Below, one piece after another: positions 43,374 to 52,283 of a DNA stretch of 64,000 nt. A program made the position numbers and the translations under genes. Position 1 is the first letter of the stretch; the number at the start of each line of letters is the position of its first letter. Under the pieces are notes generated by a model, which was given only the letters and a program-made list of their open reading frames with translations, was not told the DNA's origin and did not search any database. Source of the DNA: Mycobacterium sp. AZCC_0083 (GTDB taxonomy: Bacteria > Actinomycetota > Actinomycetes > Mycobacteriales > Mycobacteriaceae); assembly GCF_014202335.1 (NCBI RefSeq), contig NZ_JACHGP010000029.1, positions 1 to 64,000 on the forward strand. Direction: 5' to 3'.

Positions 43374-44429
43374 ATGAATCGATTGACCGAACGGCGCGAT
43401 ACGCGACGGACGTTGCTCGTCGGCAGCATTCCGGCACCGGACACGCATGAGGCGGTCAAGCTCGCCCTCACCCAACTCGGCCCAACGTTGATGTGCATCC
43501 CCGATGGAGAAACCGGACCGCGCAGCCAATGGGTGGCATCGATCATCGCAGAGTTGCGTAACCACCCCGCCGTCGTGCTGCAACGCGACGGGCAGTGGTC
43601 CGACTACAACGACCGACCGCGGTACCGAATCCGCCGTGGGGCGACTCTAGACCCTGATCTGTTGCGCCTGGGTTATGACACCGCGCTGCAGGAGTCCCGT
43701 CCAGTACTAGACCGCCTGGTCGCAGAATATGGTTTGGAGGGCGCCATCTATCAGGTCGGTGTGGCGTCTGGGTTCGACCTGGCACTGCTGGCTTTCGGTC
43801 CTGCCGGAGCGCTGCGGTACCGCAAGGCGTTCAATGTGGCGGCGAGTCGCGAAATACGGTCCATCCGCGGCATTCTCGGAGATGACGTGGTATTTCAGAT
43901 CGAACTGCCCGCCGAGCTGGTCGCCGTGTCGCGAGCGCCGAGGATCTTGCGGCCGGCGGTCGCGCGGTGGATGGCCGGGGCCTCGGTTGAGCCCGCGAAG
44001 TTGGCACCCAACGGCACGAAATTCGGAGTGCACCTGTGTTTTGGCGACCTCAACCATAAGGCGCTGATGAAGGTTGGCAAGGATTGCGCACCGATTGTCC
44101 AGCTGGCCAACGCCATTGCCGCACGTTGGCCGTCGCACACGTCGCTTACCTACCTGCACATCCCGTTGGCCGCCGGAGACAACCCACCCAGTCTGTCCGG
44201 GTCTTATTACGCCCCGTTGGCCAACTTGTCGCTGCCGACAGACACCCGCCTGGTCGCTGGATTCGTCGATGAGTCACTTGGACTGGACAAACTGCGTGAG
44301 GTCTTAGGTATGGTCGAATCCGCCGCCGGGCGCCGCGTCGATGTCGCAGCACCCTGCGGGCTCGGACGCCGCGACCCCGCCATGGCCCGCGACCTCATGC
44401 GCGCCAGTCGTCAGTTGACCGACGCCTGA
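43374..44429 (+). CDS. MetE-like (core methionine synthase-fold) methyltransferase, putative
   Basis: A 351-residue TIM-barrel protein. Three pieces match the catalytic half of cobalamin-independent methionine synthase: the opening LLVGSIPAP, the pair HxC in FGVHLCFGD (about residue 220) and APCGLGRRDP (about 325), corresponding to the Zn ligands HxC and the late Cys of PDCGLK. IPDGETGPR near the start also fits. The N-terminal half of full MetE is absent, as in core MetE and related methyltransferases. The third Zn ligand (Glu) is not obvious. With methyl-THF being produced nearby, transfer of that methyl group to an unknown acceptor is a reasonable hypothesis. Confidence 0.65.
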   Translation: MNRLTERRDTRRTLLVGSIPAPDTHEAVKLALTQLGPTLMCIPDGETGPRSQWVASIIAELRNHPAVVLQRDGQWSDYNDRPRYRIRRGATLDPDLLRLGYDTALQESRPVLDRLVAEYGLEGAIYQVGVASGFDLALLAFGPAGALRYRKAFNVAASREIRSIRGILGDDVVFQIELPAELVAVSRAPRILRPAVARWMAGASVEPAKLAPNGTKFGVHLCFGDLNHKALMKVGKDCAPIVQLANAIAARWPSHTSLTYLHIPLAAGDNPPSLSGSYYAPLANLSLPTDTRLVAGFVDESLGLDKLREVLGMVESAAGRRVDVAAPCGLGRRDPAMARDLMRASRQLTDA

Positions 44430-44481
44430 CCGACCTGTGCTGACGTGGCCACTGCGTCTCAACTTGTTTGGACGGGCCGCC

Positions 44482-45735
44482 TCAATGCTGCCCCGCCAGT
44501 TGCTGATGGCCGGCCCAGCGGGTGTTCGCCAGAATCTGGTGTTTGGCGCGAAGTTCGGCCCATTCGGCGACCGCCTCGCTGCTCCACGTGATGCCACTGC
44601 CGACGCCGTATTGGCAAGTGCCGTATGACAAATCGATGTGCGCGGTGCGTATCGCCACGTTGAATCGGGCACGAACAGTCTCCGAGGGTGGAGCAACCCA
44701 TCCAATCGCACCGCAATAGATGCCGCGTCGGCGTGCCTCGACCTCCTGGATGATGTGCATCGTTTCAGCCTTCGGCGCGCCAGTGACCGAACCGCAGGGG
44801 AACATGGCACGCAAGACAGCGACCAGGCCGGTCTCTGGTAGGGGCTCAGCGGTCACCTCCGAAGTGAGTTGCCACACCGTGGGGTACGCCTCCGGGGTCA
44901 GCAGCGCCGCAACCCGCACCGATCCCACCGCAGCGACCTTGGCCAGATCATTACGCAGAAGATCAACGATGATGATGTTCTCGGCACGTTCTTTGGGACT
45001 GTCCAACAGCTCGCGCAACAGCGTCCGATCGTGGGCAGCGCTGCTCCCGCGCGGCGCAGTACCTTTCATCGGTTTGGTACGCAGCGTGTTACCGACCCAC
45101 TCGAAGAACAATTCGGGACTCGCGCTGGCGATCACGTGGTTGTCTATTTCCAGATATGCGCAATAGCGTGACTCCTGCGCATGGGCCAGGTCGGCATAGA
45201 ACGACAGTGGATCTCCCGCAAACGGCGCGGTGAGCGTCGTTGTCAAGTTGCACTGGTAGGTGCGGCCGGCTGCGATGGTGTCTTTGACGCGATCGAAGGC
45301 GCTGCCGTATGCCGACCGCGTCCAGTGATGAGACCACGGACCGGCGCGGTAGGCCGACCGCCGGGCGACGAGTTCAGTCGATCTCAGCGGCGGGGGCGCG
45401 AGGCCAAACCATACGAGGGGAAGCGCCGAATCGCCTCTGCCGGCATCGGCGGGAACCGCAGGCAAGGCTGAGTCAAGGCCGGCGGCGGCCTCATAGGAAA
45501 CGAAGCCGAAAGCCCATTCGCCGTCACGGGTCGCGTCTTCCACGTACTGCAAGGCATCGGCGACTTCATCTGTTCGGTGGGTGGACACGTGGTGTTGGAA
45601 ACGCGGGAAGACGTGTGCGGTGCCGCTCACGAGATCGTCCAGGCGCCCCCAGGTGTGACGAAATGGCGGCCCCTGCCTGCGGTGGTCCATACCCTCGAGG
45701 TGCCGCTGCGCGATGTGGGCAACGGAACCGGTCAC
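44482..45735 (-). CDS. pabB: Aminodeoxychorismate synthase component I
   Basis: A 417-residue chorismate-utilising enzyme making aminodeoxychorismate, precursor of p-aminobenzoate. Motifs are YQCNLTTTL, ASASPELFFEW, RTKPMKGTAPRG, RAENIIIVDLLRNDLAKVA, MFPCGSVTGAPKAETMHII, YCGAIGW and GVGSGITW. GTG 45735 is preceded by GGGGAGG; the frame is open to 45957. Neither pabA nor pabC is beside it. A palindrome at 45803 lies in the divergent gap with the YciI-like gene. With folP and folC nearby, it supports a local folate-supply set. Confidence 0.88.
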   Translation of the reverse strand: MTGSVAHIAQRHLEGMDHRRQGPPFRHTWGRLDDLVSGTAHVFPRFQHHVSTHRTDEVADALQYVEDATRDGEWAFGFVSYEAAAGLDSALPAVPADAGRGDSALPLVWFGLAPPPLRSTELVARRSAYRAGPWSHHWTRSAYGSAFDRVKDTIAAGRTYQCNLTTTLTAPFAGDPLSFYADLAHAQESRYCAYLEIDNHVIASASPELFFEWVGNTLRTKPMKGTAPRGSSAAHDRTLLRELLDSPKERAENIIIVDLLRNDLAKVAAVGSVRVAALLTPEAYPTVWQLTSEVTAEPLPETGLVAVLRAMFPCGSVTGAPKAETMHIIQEVEARRRGIYCGAIGWVAPPSETVRARFNVAIRTAHIDLSYGTCQYGVGSGITWSSEAVAEWAELRAKHQILANTRWAGHQQLAGQH

Positions 45736-45802
45736 GACACCTCCCCAATACGCGGTAGGGCATGGCCGCGCCAAAAGCGTAACCATTGAAAGCGTACGTG
45801 CT

Positions 45803-45820
45803 CTTGCGCGCGCAAGCAAG
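45803..45820. promoter_or_regulatory. CTTGC-N8-GCAAG palindrome, site 7
   Basis: CTTGCGCGCGCAAGCAAG, with full CTTGC/GCAAG ends, followed by one more CAA. It is 68 bp before pabB and 79 bp before the divergent YciI-like gene, so it could control both. Confidence 0.68.
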
Positions 45821-45898
45821 CAAACTAGGCTGATCGGAAGACGGGTGCGGCACAGGGGTGCCGACAACGTCGACAAACTAACCAGAAGGAGATTCACA

Positions 45899-46285
45899 AT
45901 GACCGCCACCGACGCCCGCAAAGAACTCGCACAACAGGGCCATCCCGGAGGACCCATCTATTTCGCCTGCTTCACCCGGCGCGGAGACGCCAGTCTCACC
46001 GATATCGAAGGGGCGTTTCCCGAACACAAACAGTGGGTTGCTGATCAGGAGGCAGCTGGCCGGATCCTGGTTGCCGGGCCCTTCTTGACCGATGACTTGT
46101 CTTGGGACGGCGACGGATTGATCGTGTTTCGACTCGACTCGGCCGATCAGGCCGAACATCTGGCACGTCAAGACCCGATGCACGCTCAAGGGCTTCGAAC
46201 GTTTCAGATCGTTGCCTGGCAACTCAACGAAGGGTCGCTCCGGATCGATCTCACCTTCTCCAAGGGAGGCTTCGACTTCGCGTGA
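45899..46285 (+). CDS. YciI-like protein
   Basis: A 128-residue protein of the YciI/dimeric alpha-beta-barrel family: FACFTRRGDA, FPEHKQWVADQEAAGRILVAGPF, then DGDGLIVFRLDSADQAEHLARQDPMHAQGLRTFQI. The HxxW and GPF features and the D-P pair are those of YciI. Related folds occur in muconolactone isomerase-type enzymes, so a step on an aromatic-derived lactone is conceivable. ATG 45899 has AGAAGGAG upstream. It is divergent to pabB and shares the palindrome. Confidence 0.82.
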   Translation: MTATDARKELAQQGHPGGPIYFACFTRRGDASLTDIEGAFPEHKQWVADQEAAGRILVAGPFLTDDLSWDGDGLIVFRLDSADQAEHLARQDPMHAQGLRTFQIVAWQLNEGSLRIDLTFSKGGFDFA

Positions 46286-46834
46286 TTGGGCCATGCCCAT
46301 CCGCGTGGGACTGTGACCGAATCTGCGCATTTCCAACCGCGGCGATGCCGCCTTCCGCGGCTGCACCAGCGAATGTGCAACGTGCAGGTCGCGAACAGAT
46401 TCGGCGATCCCGTCGTGATTGCGCTTAGTTGCTATGACGTCGCGGTCCCATCGACTCTGATGACAACCGGAACGACAACGACTGCTTCATGTGGACTCGG
46501 AACCCATTGTTATCAACGATATATACACATATCACCGAGGAGTAACCTTCTAGTTCTGGCTGCGTTAAACCTCAATCATCGATCGACAACGTACGTTGCT
46601 AACAAAGTTGTTTCCCCAATCCATTGCGTGCGCACGCAAGAGATGTTAGGTTTCTGGCTGCAAGCCGGCGGTGAGCTACGTCACTCGTCGCGACAGGGGT
46701 GGACCCGGCACGGCGGCACCGGTCGGTCGGCTCACGCCGGTCCGTTCGGGCTGGGTGCGCGGTCACGCGGCCGGTGCGTGCCGTCTTGGGTGGCGCCATC
46801 GACTCATACAACGACCTGACAGAGGAGATCGCTG
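46286..46834. other. 549-bp region before the mce operon
   Basis: No gene is supported on either strand; short frames have no family features. It contains the palindrome at 46623-46640, 195 bp before yrbEA, and an AT-richer stretch at 46500-46560 that could carry a promoter. Confidence 0.6.
46623..46640. promoter_or_regulatory. CTTGC-N8-GCAAG palindrome, site 8 (mce operon)
   Basis: ATTGCGTGCGCACGCAAG is an exact palindrome apart from its outermost base. It is the only copy in front of the yrbE-mce operon and places that operon in the same putative regulon. Confidence 0.68.
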
Positions 46835-47608
46835 ATGGCGAGTTCGGATGGCGGGGCGGCGCTGGCACCCGTCCGCAACTTCGGTGACTTCTTCGCGTTG
46901 GCTCTCGACATCTTTGTTGCGTTTTTCAAGTGGCCGTTCGCCTGGCGTGAGTTTCTAGAGCAGACGTGGTTCGTAGCCCGGGTATCGCTATTGCCGGCGA
47001 TGTTCTTGGCTATCCCGTTCACCGTTCTGTCGGTCTTCCTCTTCAATGTTCTGTTGGTCGAGTTCGGGGCGGCGGACCTCTCGGGTACAGGCGCGTCGGT
47101 CACGACAGTCAACGAGATCGGACCCTTCGTGACGGTTCTGGTGGTCTCTGGTTCGGGCGCGGCAGCGATTTGCGCCGACCTGGGGGCACGGACGATCCGA
47201 GAGGAGCTCGACGCGCTACGCGTTATGGGCATCGATCCGGTGCACGCGCTCCTGGCCCCGAGATTGCTTGCTGTCACGCTGGTTTCGTTGTTGATCTCGT
47301 CGCTGGTCACGTTGACTGGCCTGGTCGGCGGATTCTTCTTCGGCGTGTTCTTCCAGCACGTCACACCGGGCTCTTACGTCGCGAGTATGACGCTGGTCAC
47401 CGGGCTTCCAGACGTAATCGTAGCGATGGTCAAGGCAACCGCCTTCGGCCTGATCGCCGGCCTCATCGGGGTTCATCAAGGCACGACGGTCAGCGGAGGT
47501 CCAGCGGGAGTGGGAAATGCAGTGAATCAAACCGTGGTCTACTCCTTCGTCCTGTTGTTCTTCGTCAATGTGATCCTGACTGCCGTCGGATATCAGGTGA
47601 TCCGATGA
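46835..47608 (+). CDS. yrbEA: YrbEA, MlaE-type permease of the Mce importer
   Basis: A 257-residue integral membrane protein with five to six helices, the ABC-transporter-like permease of Mce systems. The family segment GARTIREELDALRVMGIDPVHALLAPRLLA (EExDAL and PR) contacts the ATPase, and GVHQGTTVSGGPAGVG near the end is standard. It overlaps yrbEB by 4 bp. The MceG/Mkl ATPase is not in the window, as expected since it is usually encoded elsewhere. Confidence 0.9.
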   Translation: MASSDGGAALAPVRNFGDFFALALDIFVAFFKWPFAWREFLEQTWFVARVSLLPAMFLAIPFTVLSVFLFNVLLVEFGAADLSGTGASVTTVNEIGPFVTVLVVSGSGAAAICADLGARTIREELDALRVMGIDPVHALLAPRLLAVTLVSLLISSLVTLTGLVGGFFFGVFFQHVTPGSYVASMTLVTGLPDVIVAMVKATAFGLIAGLIGVHQGTTVSGGPAGVGNAVNQTVVYSFVLLFFVNVILTAVGYQVIR

Positions 47609-48468
47609 GCGCCGCGAGTACTCTTGTGCATCAACGGGTCCCCGCCTCGGCCCTTCGCGTGTTCAGAGCAACGCGGGCGGGTTGGTTTCGGCTCGGCGAG
47701 CAAGCCCGGTTCTTTGGCCAGACGCTCGCATCACTTGTTGATGTGGTGCTGCACTACCGCGGCGAGCTGCTTCGTCAGATCGCAGCAATGAGCCTGGGCA
47801 CCGGTTCGCTGGCCGTAATCGGCGGCACTGTGGCGGTAACCACCTTTCTCACGATATCTACCGGTGGTGCGCTAGCCAGCGAGGGCTATAACCAGCTTTC
47901 GAACATCGGCGTCGAAGCGCTTACGGGATTCGCATCGGCCTTCGCCAACACCCGGTTGGTGACGCCGTCGACTGGCGCGTTCGCGTTCGCTGCGACTATC
48001 GGTGCCGGTGCCACCGCTCAGCTTGGCGCTATGCGGATCAATGAGGAGATCGACGCGCTTGAGGTGATGGGTGTCCGGACCATCGCGTATCTAGCGTCGA
48101 CCCGGGTCGCTGCCGGGATCATCGTGGCCGTCCCGTTGTACTGCATCGCCCTGATCCTGGGTTACACGTCAGGCAGATTGGTCACCGTCTACTTCTATGG
48201 GCAGTCGGGCGGCGTTTTCACCCATTACTTCAATACGTTCTTCATCCCCGCTGACGCCATCCGTTCGTTCGTGGTCAGCTTGGCCGTGGTCACAGCGATC
48301 ATGTTGATCCACACCTACTACGGATTCACCGCGCGAGGTGGGCCGGCCGGTGTCGGCGAGGCAGTGGGACGCGCTACGCGAGCGTCGCTGATCGTCGCGG
48401 TCTTCGTCATCCTGTTCGTCACGCTGGCCCTCTACGGCCAGACCGGCAACTTCAACTTTGCGGGATAA
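47605..48468 (+). CDS. yrbEB: YrbEB, second MlaE-type permease
   Basis: A 287-residue membrane protein pairing with YrbEA. It has GAGATAQLGAMRINEEIDALEVMG, YLASTRVAAGIIVAVPL and TARGGPAGVGEAVGRATR, the hallmark MlaE features. It begins within the yrbEA stop (ATGA), so the two are translationally coupled. A longer open frame exists upstream in the same phase, but it lies over yrbEA and is a shadow. Confidence 0.9.
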   Translation: MSAASTLVHQRVPASALRVFRATRAGWFRLGEQARFFGQTLASLVDVVLHYRGELLRQIAAMSLGTGSLAVIGGTVAVTTFLTISTGGALASEGYNQLSNIGVEALTGFASAFANTRLVTPSTGAFAFAATIGAGATAQLGAMRINEEIDALEVMGVRTIAYLASTRVAAGIIVAVPLYCIALILGYTSGRLVTVYFYGQSGGVFTHYFNTFFIPADAIRSFVVSLAVVTAIMLIHTYYGFTARGGPAGVGEAVGRATRASLIVAVFVILFVTLALYGQTGNFNFAG

Positions 48469-48471
48469 GGC

Positions 48472-49839
48472 GTGCTTCGACGACGGCAAGTCCGCAGGAT
48501 CGGCTCGGGGTGGCTGGCACTGCTACTGGTGGTCATCGTCTGCAGTCTGGTCGGTTTTGCCTTGGGCGTGTTCAACCAAACGTTCACGTCAACGGTGCCG
48601 GTGACTCTCACCGCGGATCGGTCGGGTCTGGTGATGGAGCCATACGCGAAGGTGAAGATGCGTGGGGTGCAGGTGGGGCGGGTGGCCACCGTTGTCGGGG
48701 GCGTCGATTCGGCGACCATCCAGCTCTACATCGATCCCGATCAGATCAAGAACATCCCGGCCAACGTCAACGCACGCATCAGTGCCACTTCGCTGTTCGG
48801 GGGCAAGTTCGTCGATTTGATCTACCCCGATGACCCCAGTCCGCAACGACTGGCGGCGGGTGCCGTACTCCGATCGGAGAACGTCGCGGTCGAGGTCAAT
48901 ACCGTCTTTCAGAATCTGGTCGATCTGATCAAGCAAGTCGATCCGTCGAAGCTCAACGGCGTGCTTTCCGCGCTGGCACAAGGGTTGGGCGGCAAGGGCG
49001 ATCAAATCGGTGAATCGATCACCGACACCAATGAGGTTCTACAGGCGCTGAATTCGCGTACGGACACCATGAAGAGTGATTTCCGGGCCCTTGCCGATGT
49101 CAGCGACACCTACAGTGGCGCTGCGCACGACATCATCGCCACAGTCGACGCGCTGACCACCACGTCTGCCACCGTGACCGCGAAATCCAACCAACTGGAC
49201 CAGCTTCTGGCTGGCACGGCCGGTCTGTCCCGCAGCGGTGTCGAGCTCGTCGGCCCGAACAAGGACAACCTCGTCAATACCGTCAACCTGTTGCAGCCCA
49301 CGACCAGCCTGTTGATGAACTACAACCCCGAGCTGACGTGTCTGTTGGTGGGGGCGGACAAGACCGGCGCCGGGCTGTCCCAGATGCTGGGCGGATCCAA
49401 CGGCAAGTCCCTCATCATGGACGCCGCACTGCTGCTAGGCGACGATCCCTACCGCTACCCCGACAACCTGCCGATCGTCGCGGCCAAGGGAGGACCGGGC
49501 GGCAAGCCCGGGTGCGGGTCGCTGCCCGACGTCGCTGCCAACTGGCCTGTGCGTTATCTCGTTGCTAACACCGGGTTTGGCACCGGTGTCGACATGCGGC
49601 CCAACCCGGGCATCGGCTTCCCCGGCTATGCCGACTACCTGCCGGTCACCCGGGGTGTGCCGGAGCCACCCAGCATTCGCTACCCCGGACCTCCAGCCCC
49701 GGGCCCCATTCCCTACCCCGGCGCCCCACCGTACGGAGCGCCGCAGTACGGGCCCGACGGCACGCCGTTGTATCCCGGAGTGGCTCCGGCGCCTCAACCG
49801 GAGGCGGCTCCAGCGGATCCAGCACCGCCACCACCGTGA
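48472..49839 (+). CDS. mceA: MceA
   Basis: A 455-residue Mce protein: N-terminal membrane anchor (about 10-30), MlaD/MCE domain (about 35-120, with VKMRGVQVGRVATV), a long helical region (about 130-280) and a Pro/Gly-rich tail after about 390. It forms, with the other Mce proteins, the hydrophobic conduit across the periplasm. GTG 48472 starts 3 bp after the yrbEB stop. Confidence 0.9.
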   Translation: MLRRRQVRRIGSGWLALLLVVIVCSLVGFALGVFNQTFTSTVPVTLTADRSGLVMEPYAKVKMRGVQVGRVATVVGGVDSATIQLYIDPDQIKNIPANVNARISATSLFGGKFVDLIYPDDPSPQRLAAGAVLRSENVAVEVNTVFQNLVDLIKQVDPSKLNGVLSALAQGLGGKGDQIGESITDTNEVLQALNSRTDTMKSDFRALADVSDTYSGAAHDIIATVDALTTTSATVTAKSNQLDQLLAGTAGLSRSGVELVGPNKDNLVNTVNLLQPTTSLLMNYNPELTCLLVGADKTGAGLSQMLGGSNGKSLIMDAALLLGDDPYRYPDNLPIVAAKGGPGGKPGCGSLPDVAANWPVRYLVANTGFGTGVDMRPNPGIGFPGYADYLPVTRGVPEPPSIRYPGPPAPGPIPYPGAPPYGAPQYGPDGTPLYPGVAPAPQPEAAPADPAPPPP

Positions 49840-49899
49840 CCGCCCTGGACCGTGCCAACTTCGGACCCGATCAGCTCCCGACGTGAAAGGTGAAACACC

Positions 49900-50928
49900 G
49901 TGCGGCGCAATCTCGTAGGCCTTGCATGGCGGCTCACGGCGTTCGTCGTGCTGTGTGCGGTCGGAACAGGATCACTGATCATCATCTACGCGCAGATCCG
50001 ATTCCAGCGGGAGACCACGTACAACGCGCTGTTCAACACGGTGAGCGGTCTGAAAGACGGCAACTTCGTGCGCATCGCGGGCGTCGAGGTCGGCCAGGTC
50101 AAGAGCATCACCATCGAAGACGACGCCACCGCACTGGTCACGTTCACGACCGACGATTCTGTCGTGCTCACCGAGGGAAGTAGGGCGGCGATCCGTTACG
50201 ACGACCTCATCGGTGGGCGCTACCTCGTACTCGAACAAGGGCCAGGGGCAACCAGGAAGCTACCGCCCGGTGGGACGATCCCGTTGGACCGTACCGCGCC
50301 TGCACTGGATCTCGATGCGTTGATCGGCGGGTTCCGACCGCTATTCCGGGCGCTTAGCCCAGACCAAACCAACGCCCTTACCGGACAACTCATTGCGGCG
50401 TTCCAGGGCCAGGGGCCGACGATCGGGTCAATCTTGACTCAGACCGCGGCGCTGACCAACACGCTGGCCGACCGCGACGCTCTGATCGGGCAGGTGGTGA
50501 CCAACCTCAACACGGTGCTGGGCTCACTGGGCGATCGGTCAGGCAAGTTCGGTGAGGCGGTCGACTCACTGTCACAGCTAGTGCACGCGCTCGAAGGCCG
50601 CAACACCGACATCAGCGCCGCCTTGGGATATGCGAATGCGGGTGCGGCCAGCATCGCCGACCTGCTCAGCCAGGCTCGGCCACCGCTGCAAAAGACCGTG
50701 GAGCAGACCGACCGGGCCGCCACTGCCGTGCTGTCGGACCATGACTACTTCGACGACCTCCTCAAGACGTTGCCGGATGCCTATCGAGTGCTCAACCGCC
50801 AGGCGCTCAACGGCGATTTCTTCAGCTTCTACCTGTGCGACATCGCGTTAAAGCTCAACGGCAAGGGCGGGCAACCGGTCTACGTCAAGATCGCCGGTCA
50901 GTCATCGGGTAGGTGCACACCACAATGA
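49900..50928 (+). CDS. mceB: MceB
   Basis: A 342-residue Mce protein with an anchor (about 8-30), an MCE domain (VRIAGVEVGQVKSITIEDD at about 58-76) and a coiled-coil helical domain to about 270. It has no Pro-rich tail, as usual for this position, and ends in a short region with a Cys pair (FYLCDI...SSGRCTP). GTG 49900 follows GAAAGG. It overlaps mceC. Confidence 0.9.
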   Translation: MRRNLVGLAWRLTAFVVLCAVGTGSLIIIYAQIRFQRETTYNALFNTVSGLKDGNFVRIAGVEVGQVKSITIEDDATALVTFTTDDSVVLTEGSRAAIRYDDLIGGRYLVLEQGPGATRKLPPGGTIPLDRTAPALDLDALIGGFRPLFRALSPDQTNALTGQLIAAFQGQGPTIGSILTQTAALTNTLADRDALIGQVVTNLNTVLGSLGDRSGKFGEAVDSLSQLVHALEGRNTDISAALGYANAGAASIADLLSQARPPLQKTVEQTDRAATAVLSDHDYFDDLLKTLPDAYRVLNRQALNGDFFSFYLCDIALKLNGKGGQPVYVKIAGQSSGRCTPQ

Positions 50929-52283
50929 AATCATTCCGTGAGCGCAATCCTCTGATCATCGGCGCCCTCGCACTGGCGCTCATCGCCATCGTCACCGTGG
51001 GTGCACTGAACTATCAACGCCTGCCGTTCATTTCGAACGGCAAGACATACTCCGCGTACTTCGAGGAGGCTGGAGCTCTGGAGACCGGTGCGCCTGTGCA
51101 GGTCTCTGGCTTTCGTGCCGGTCGCGTCAAGAGCATCTCCCTGACGCCGCAGGGGGTGCTGATCACGTTCAGCGTGGCTGACGACATCCGCCTCGGTGAA
51201 CGTACCGAGGCGACGATCAAATCGACGACGTTGTTGGGCAACAAGGTGTTGGAGGTGTCTCCCCGCGGTCCGGGCCACCTCAGTGGCGCCATTCCCGCCA
51301 GCCGGACGATCTCGCCCTATCAGCTGCCCGACGCCATTGGCGACCTCACCGCGACAATCAGCGGACTGGACACCGACCAACTTTCCACGGCGCTGCAAAC
51401 GTTGTCGACCACCTTGCAGGACACTCCGCACGAGCTGAAGGTGGCCGTCGACGGGGTGGCCCGGTTCTCCCAGACCATCGACCAGCGCGACGCGGAACTG
51501 CGCAACCTGCTCTCCAACGCGAGCAAGGCGACCGGGGTCCTGGCCGACCGCACCGGCGAGATCGTCCAGCTGATTCACGACACCAACTCCGTGTTGGCTG
51601 CGTTGCGTAACCAAAGCGCTTCCCTCGACGCGATTTCGGGCAACATCTCGGCTCTGGCGCAACAGTTGCACGGGTTCATCGCCGACAACCGAAATTCGCT
51701 GAAGCCTGCGCTCGACAAGCTCAACGGCGTACTCGCGACCGTCGACAACCGCAAGGCCGAGATCCAGAAGTCCATCAAAGGCCTTGACACCTACGCGATG
51801 AGCTTCGGTGAAGCGCTCTCCGGCGGTCCGTTCTTCAAGGCCTATGTCGCCAACCTCATTCCGGGCCAGTTCATTCAGCCGTTCGTCGACGCCGCGTTCT
51901 CCGACCTCGGTCTGGACCCCAATGTCCTTCTGCCGTCGCAGCGCACGGACCCGCCCACCGGCCAGCCTGGAACACCGGCGTTGCCGGTGCCCTACCCGCG
52001 CACCGGGCAAGGCGGCGAACCGCGCATGAATCTGCCCGACGCCATCACCGGCAAGCCGGGCGATGACCAGTGCGGCCCGCCGGGGGCGCCGCTGCCCGGC
52101 CCTGGCTGCTACCCGTACAGCGATCCACTGCCGGCACCTCCGCAGGGCGGCCCTCCTCCGGGGCCACCGGCGACACAAGCACCCGATCCCGGCGCGTCGA
52201 CGCCGCCGACTCCGAGCCGACTGTTCGTGCCGGCGCCCGGTGAGCCGGCACCCACTTCGCAACTCGACGGAACGGGCCAGTGA
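50925..52283 (+). CDS. mceC: MceC
   Basis: A 452-residue Mce protein: anchor RNPLIIGALALALIAIVTVG at about 6-25, MCE domain (VQVSGFRAGRVKSISL), helical region, and a long Pro-rich tail from about 340, with repeated PAPPQGGPPPGPP-type sequence. ATG 50925 overlaps the mceB stop. The tail is typical of MceC and may reach the cell-wall layer. Confidence 0.9.
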   Translation: MKSFRERNPLIIGALALALIAIVTVGALNYQRLPFISNGKTYSAYFEEAGALETGAPVQVSGFRAGRVKSISLTPQGVLITFSVADDIRLGERTEATIKSTTLLGNKVLEVSPRGPGHLSGAIPASRTISPYQLPDAIGDLTATISGLDTDQLSTALQTLSTTLQDTPHELKVAVDGVARFSQTIDQRDAELRNLLSNASKATGVLADRTGEIVQLIHDTNSVLAALRNQSASLDAISGNISALAQQLHGFIADNRNSLKPALDKLNGVLATVDNRKAEIQKSIKGLDTYAMSFGEALSGGPFFKAYVANLIPGQFIQPFVDAAFSDLGLDPNVLLPSQRTDPPTGQPGTPALPVPYPRTGQGGEPRMNLPDAITGKPGDDQCGPPGAPLPGPGCYPYSDPLPAPPQGGPPPGPPATQAPDPGASTPPTPSRLFVPAPGEPAPTSQLDGTGQ

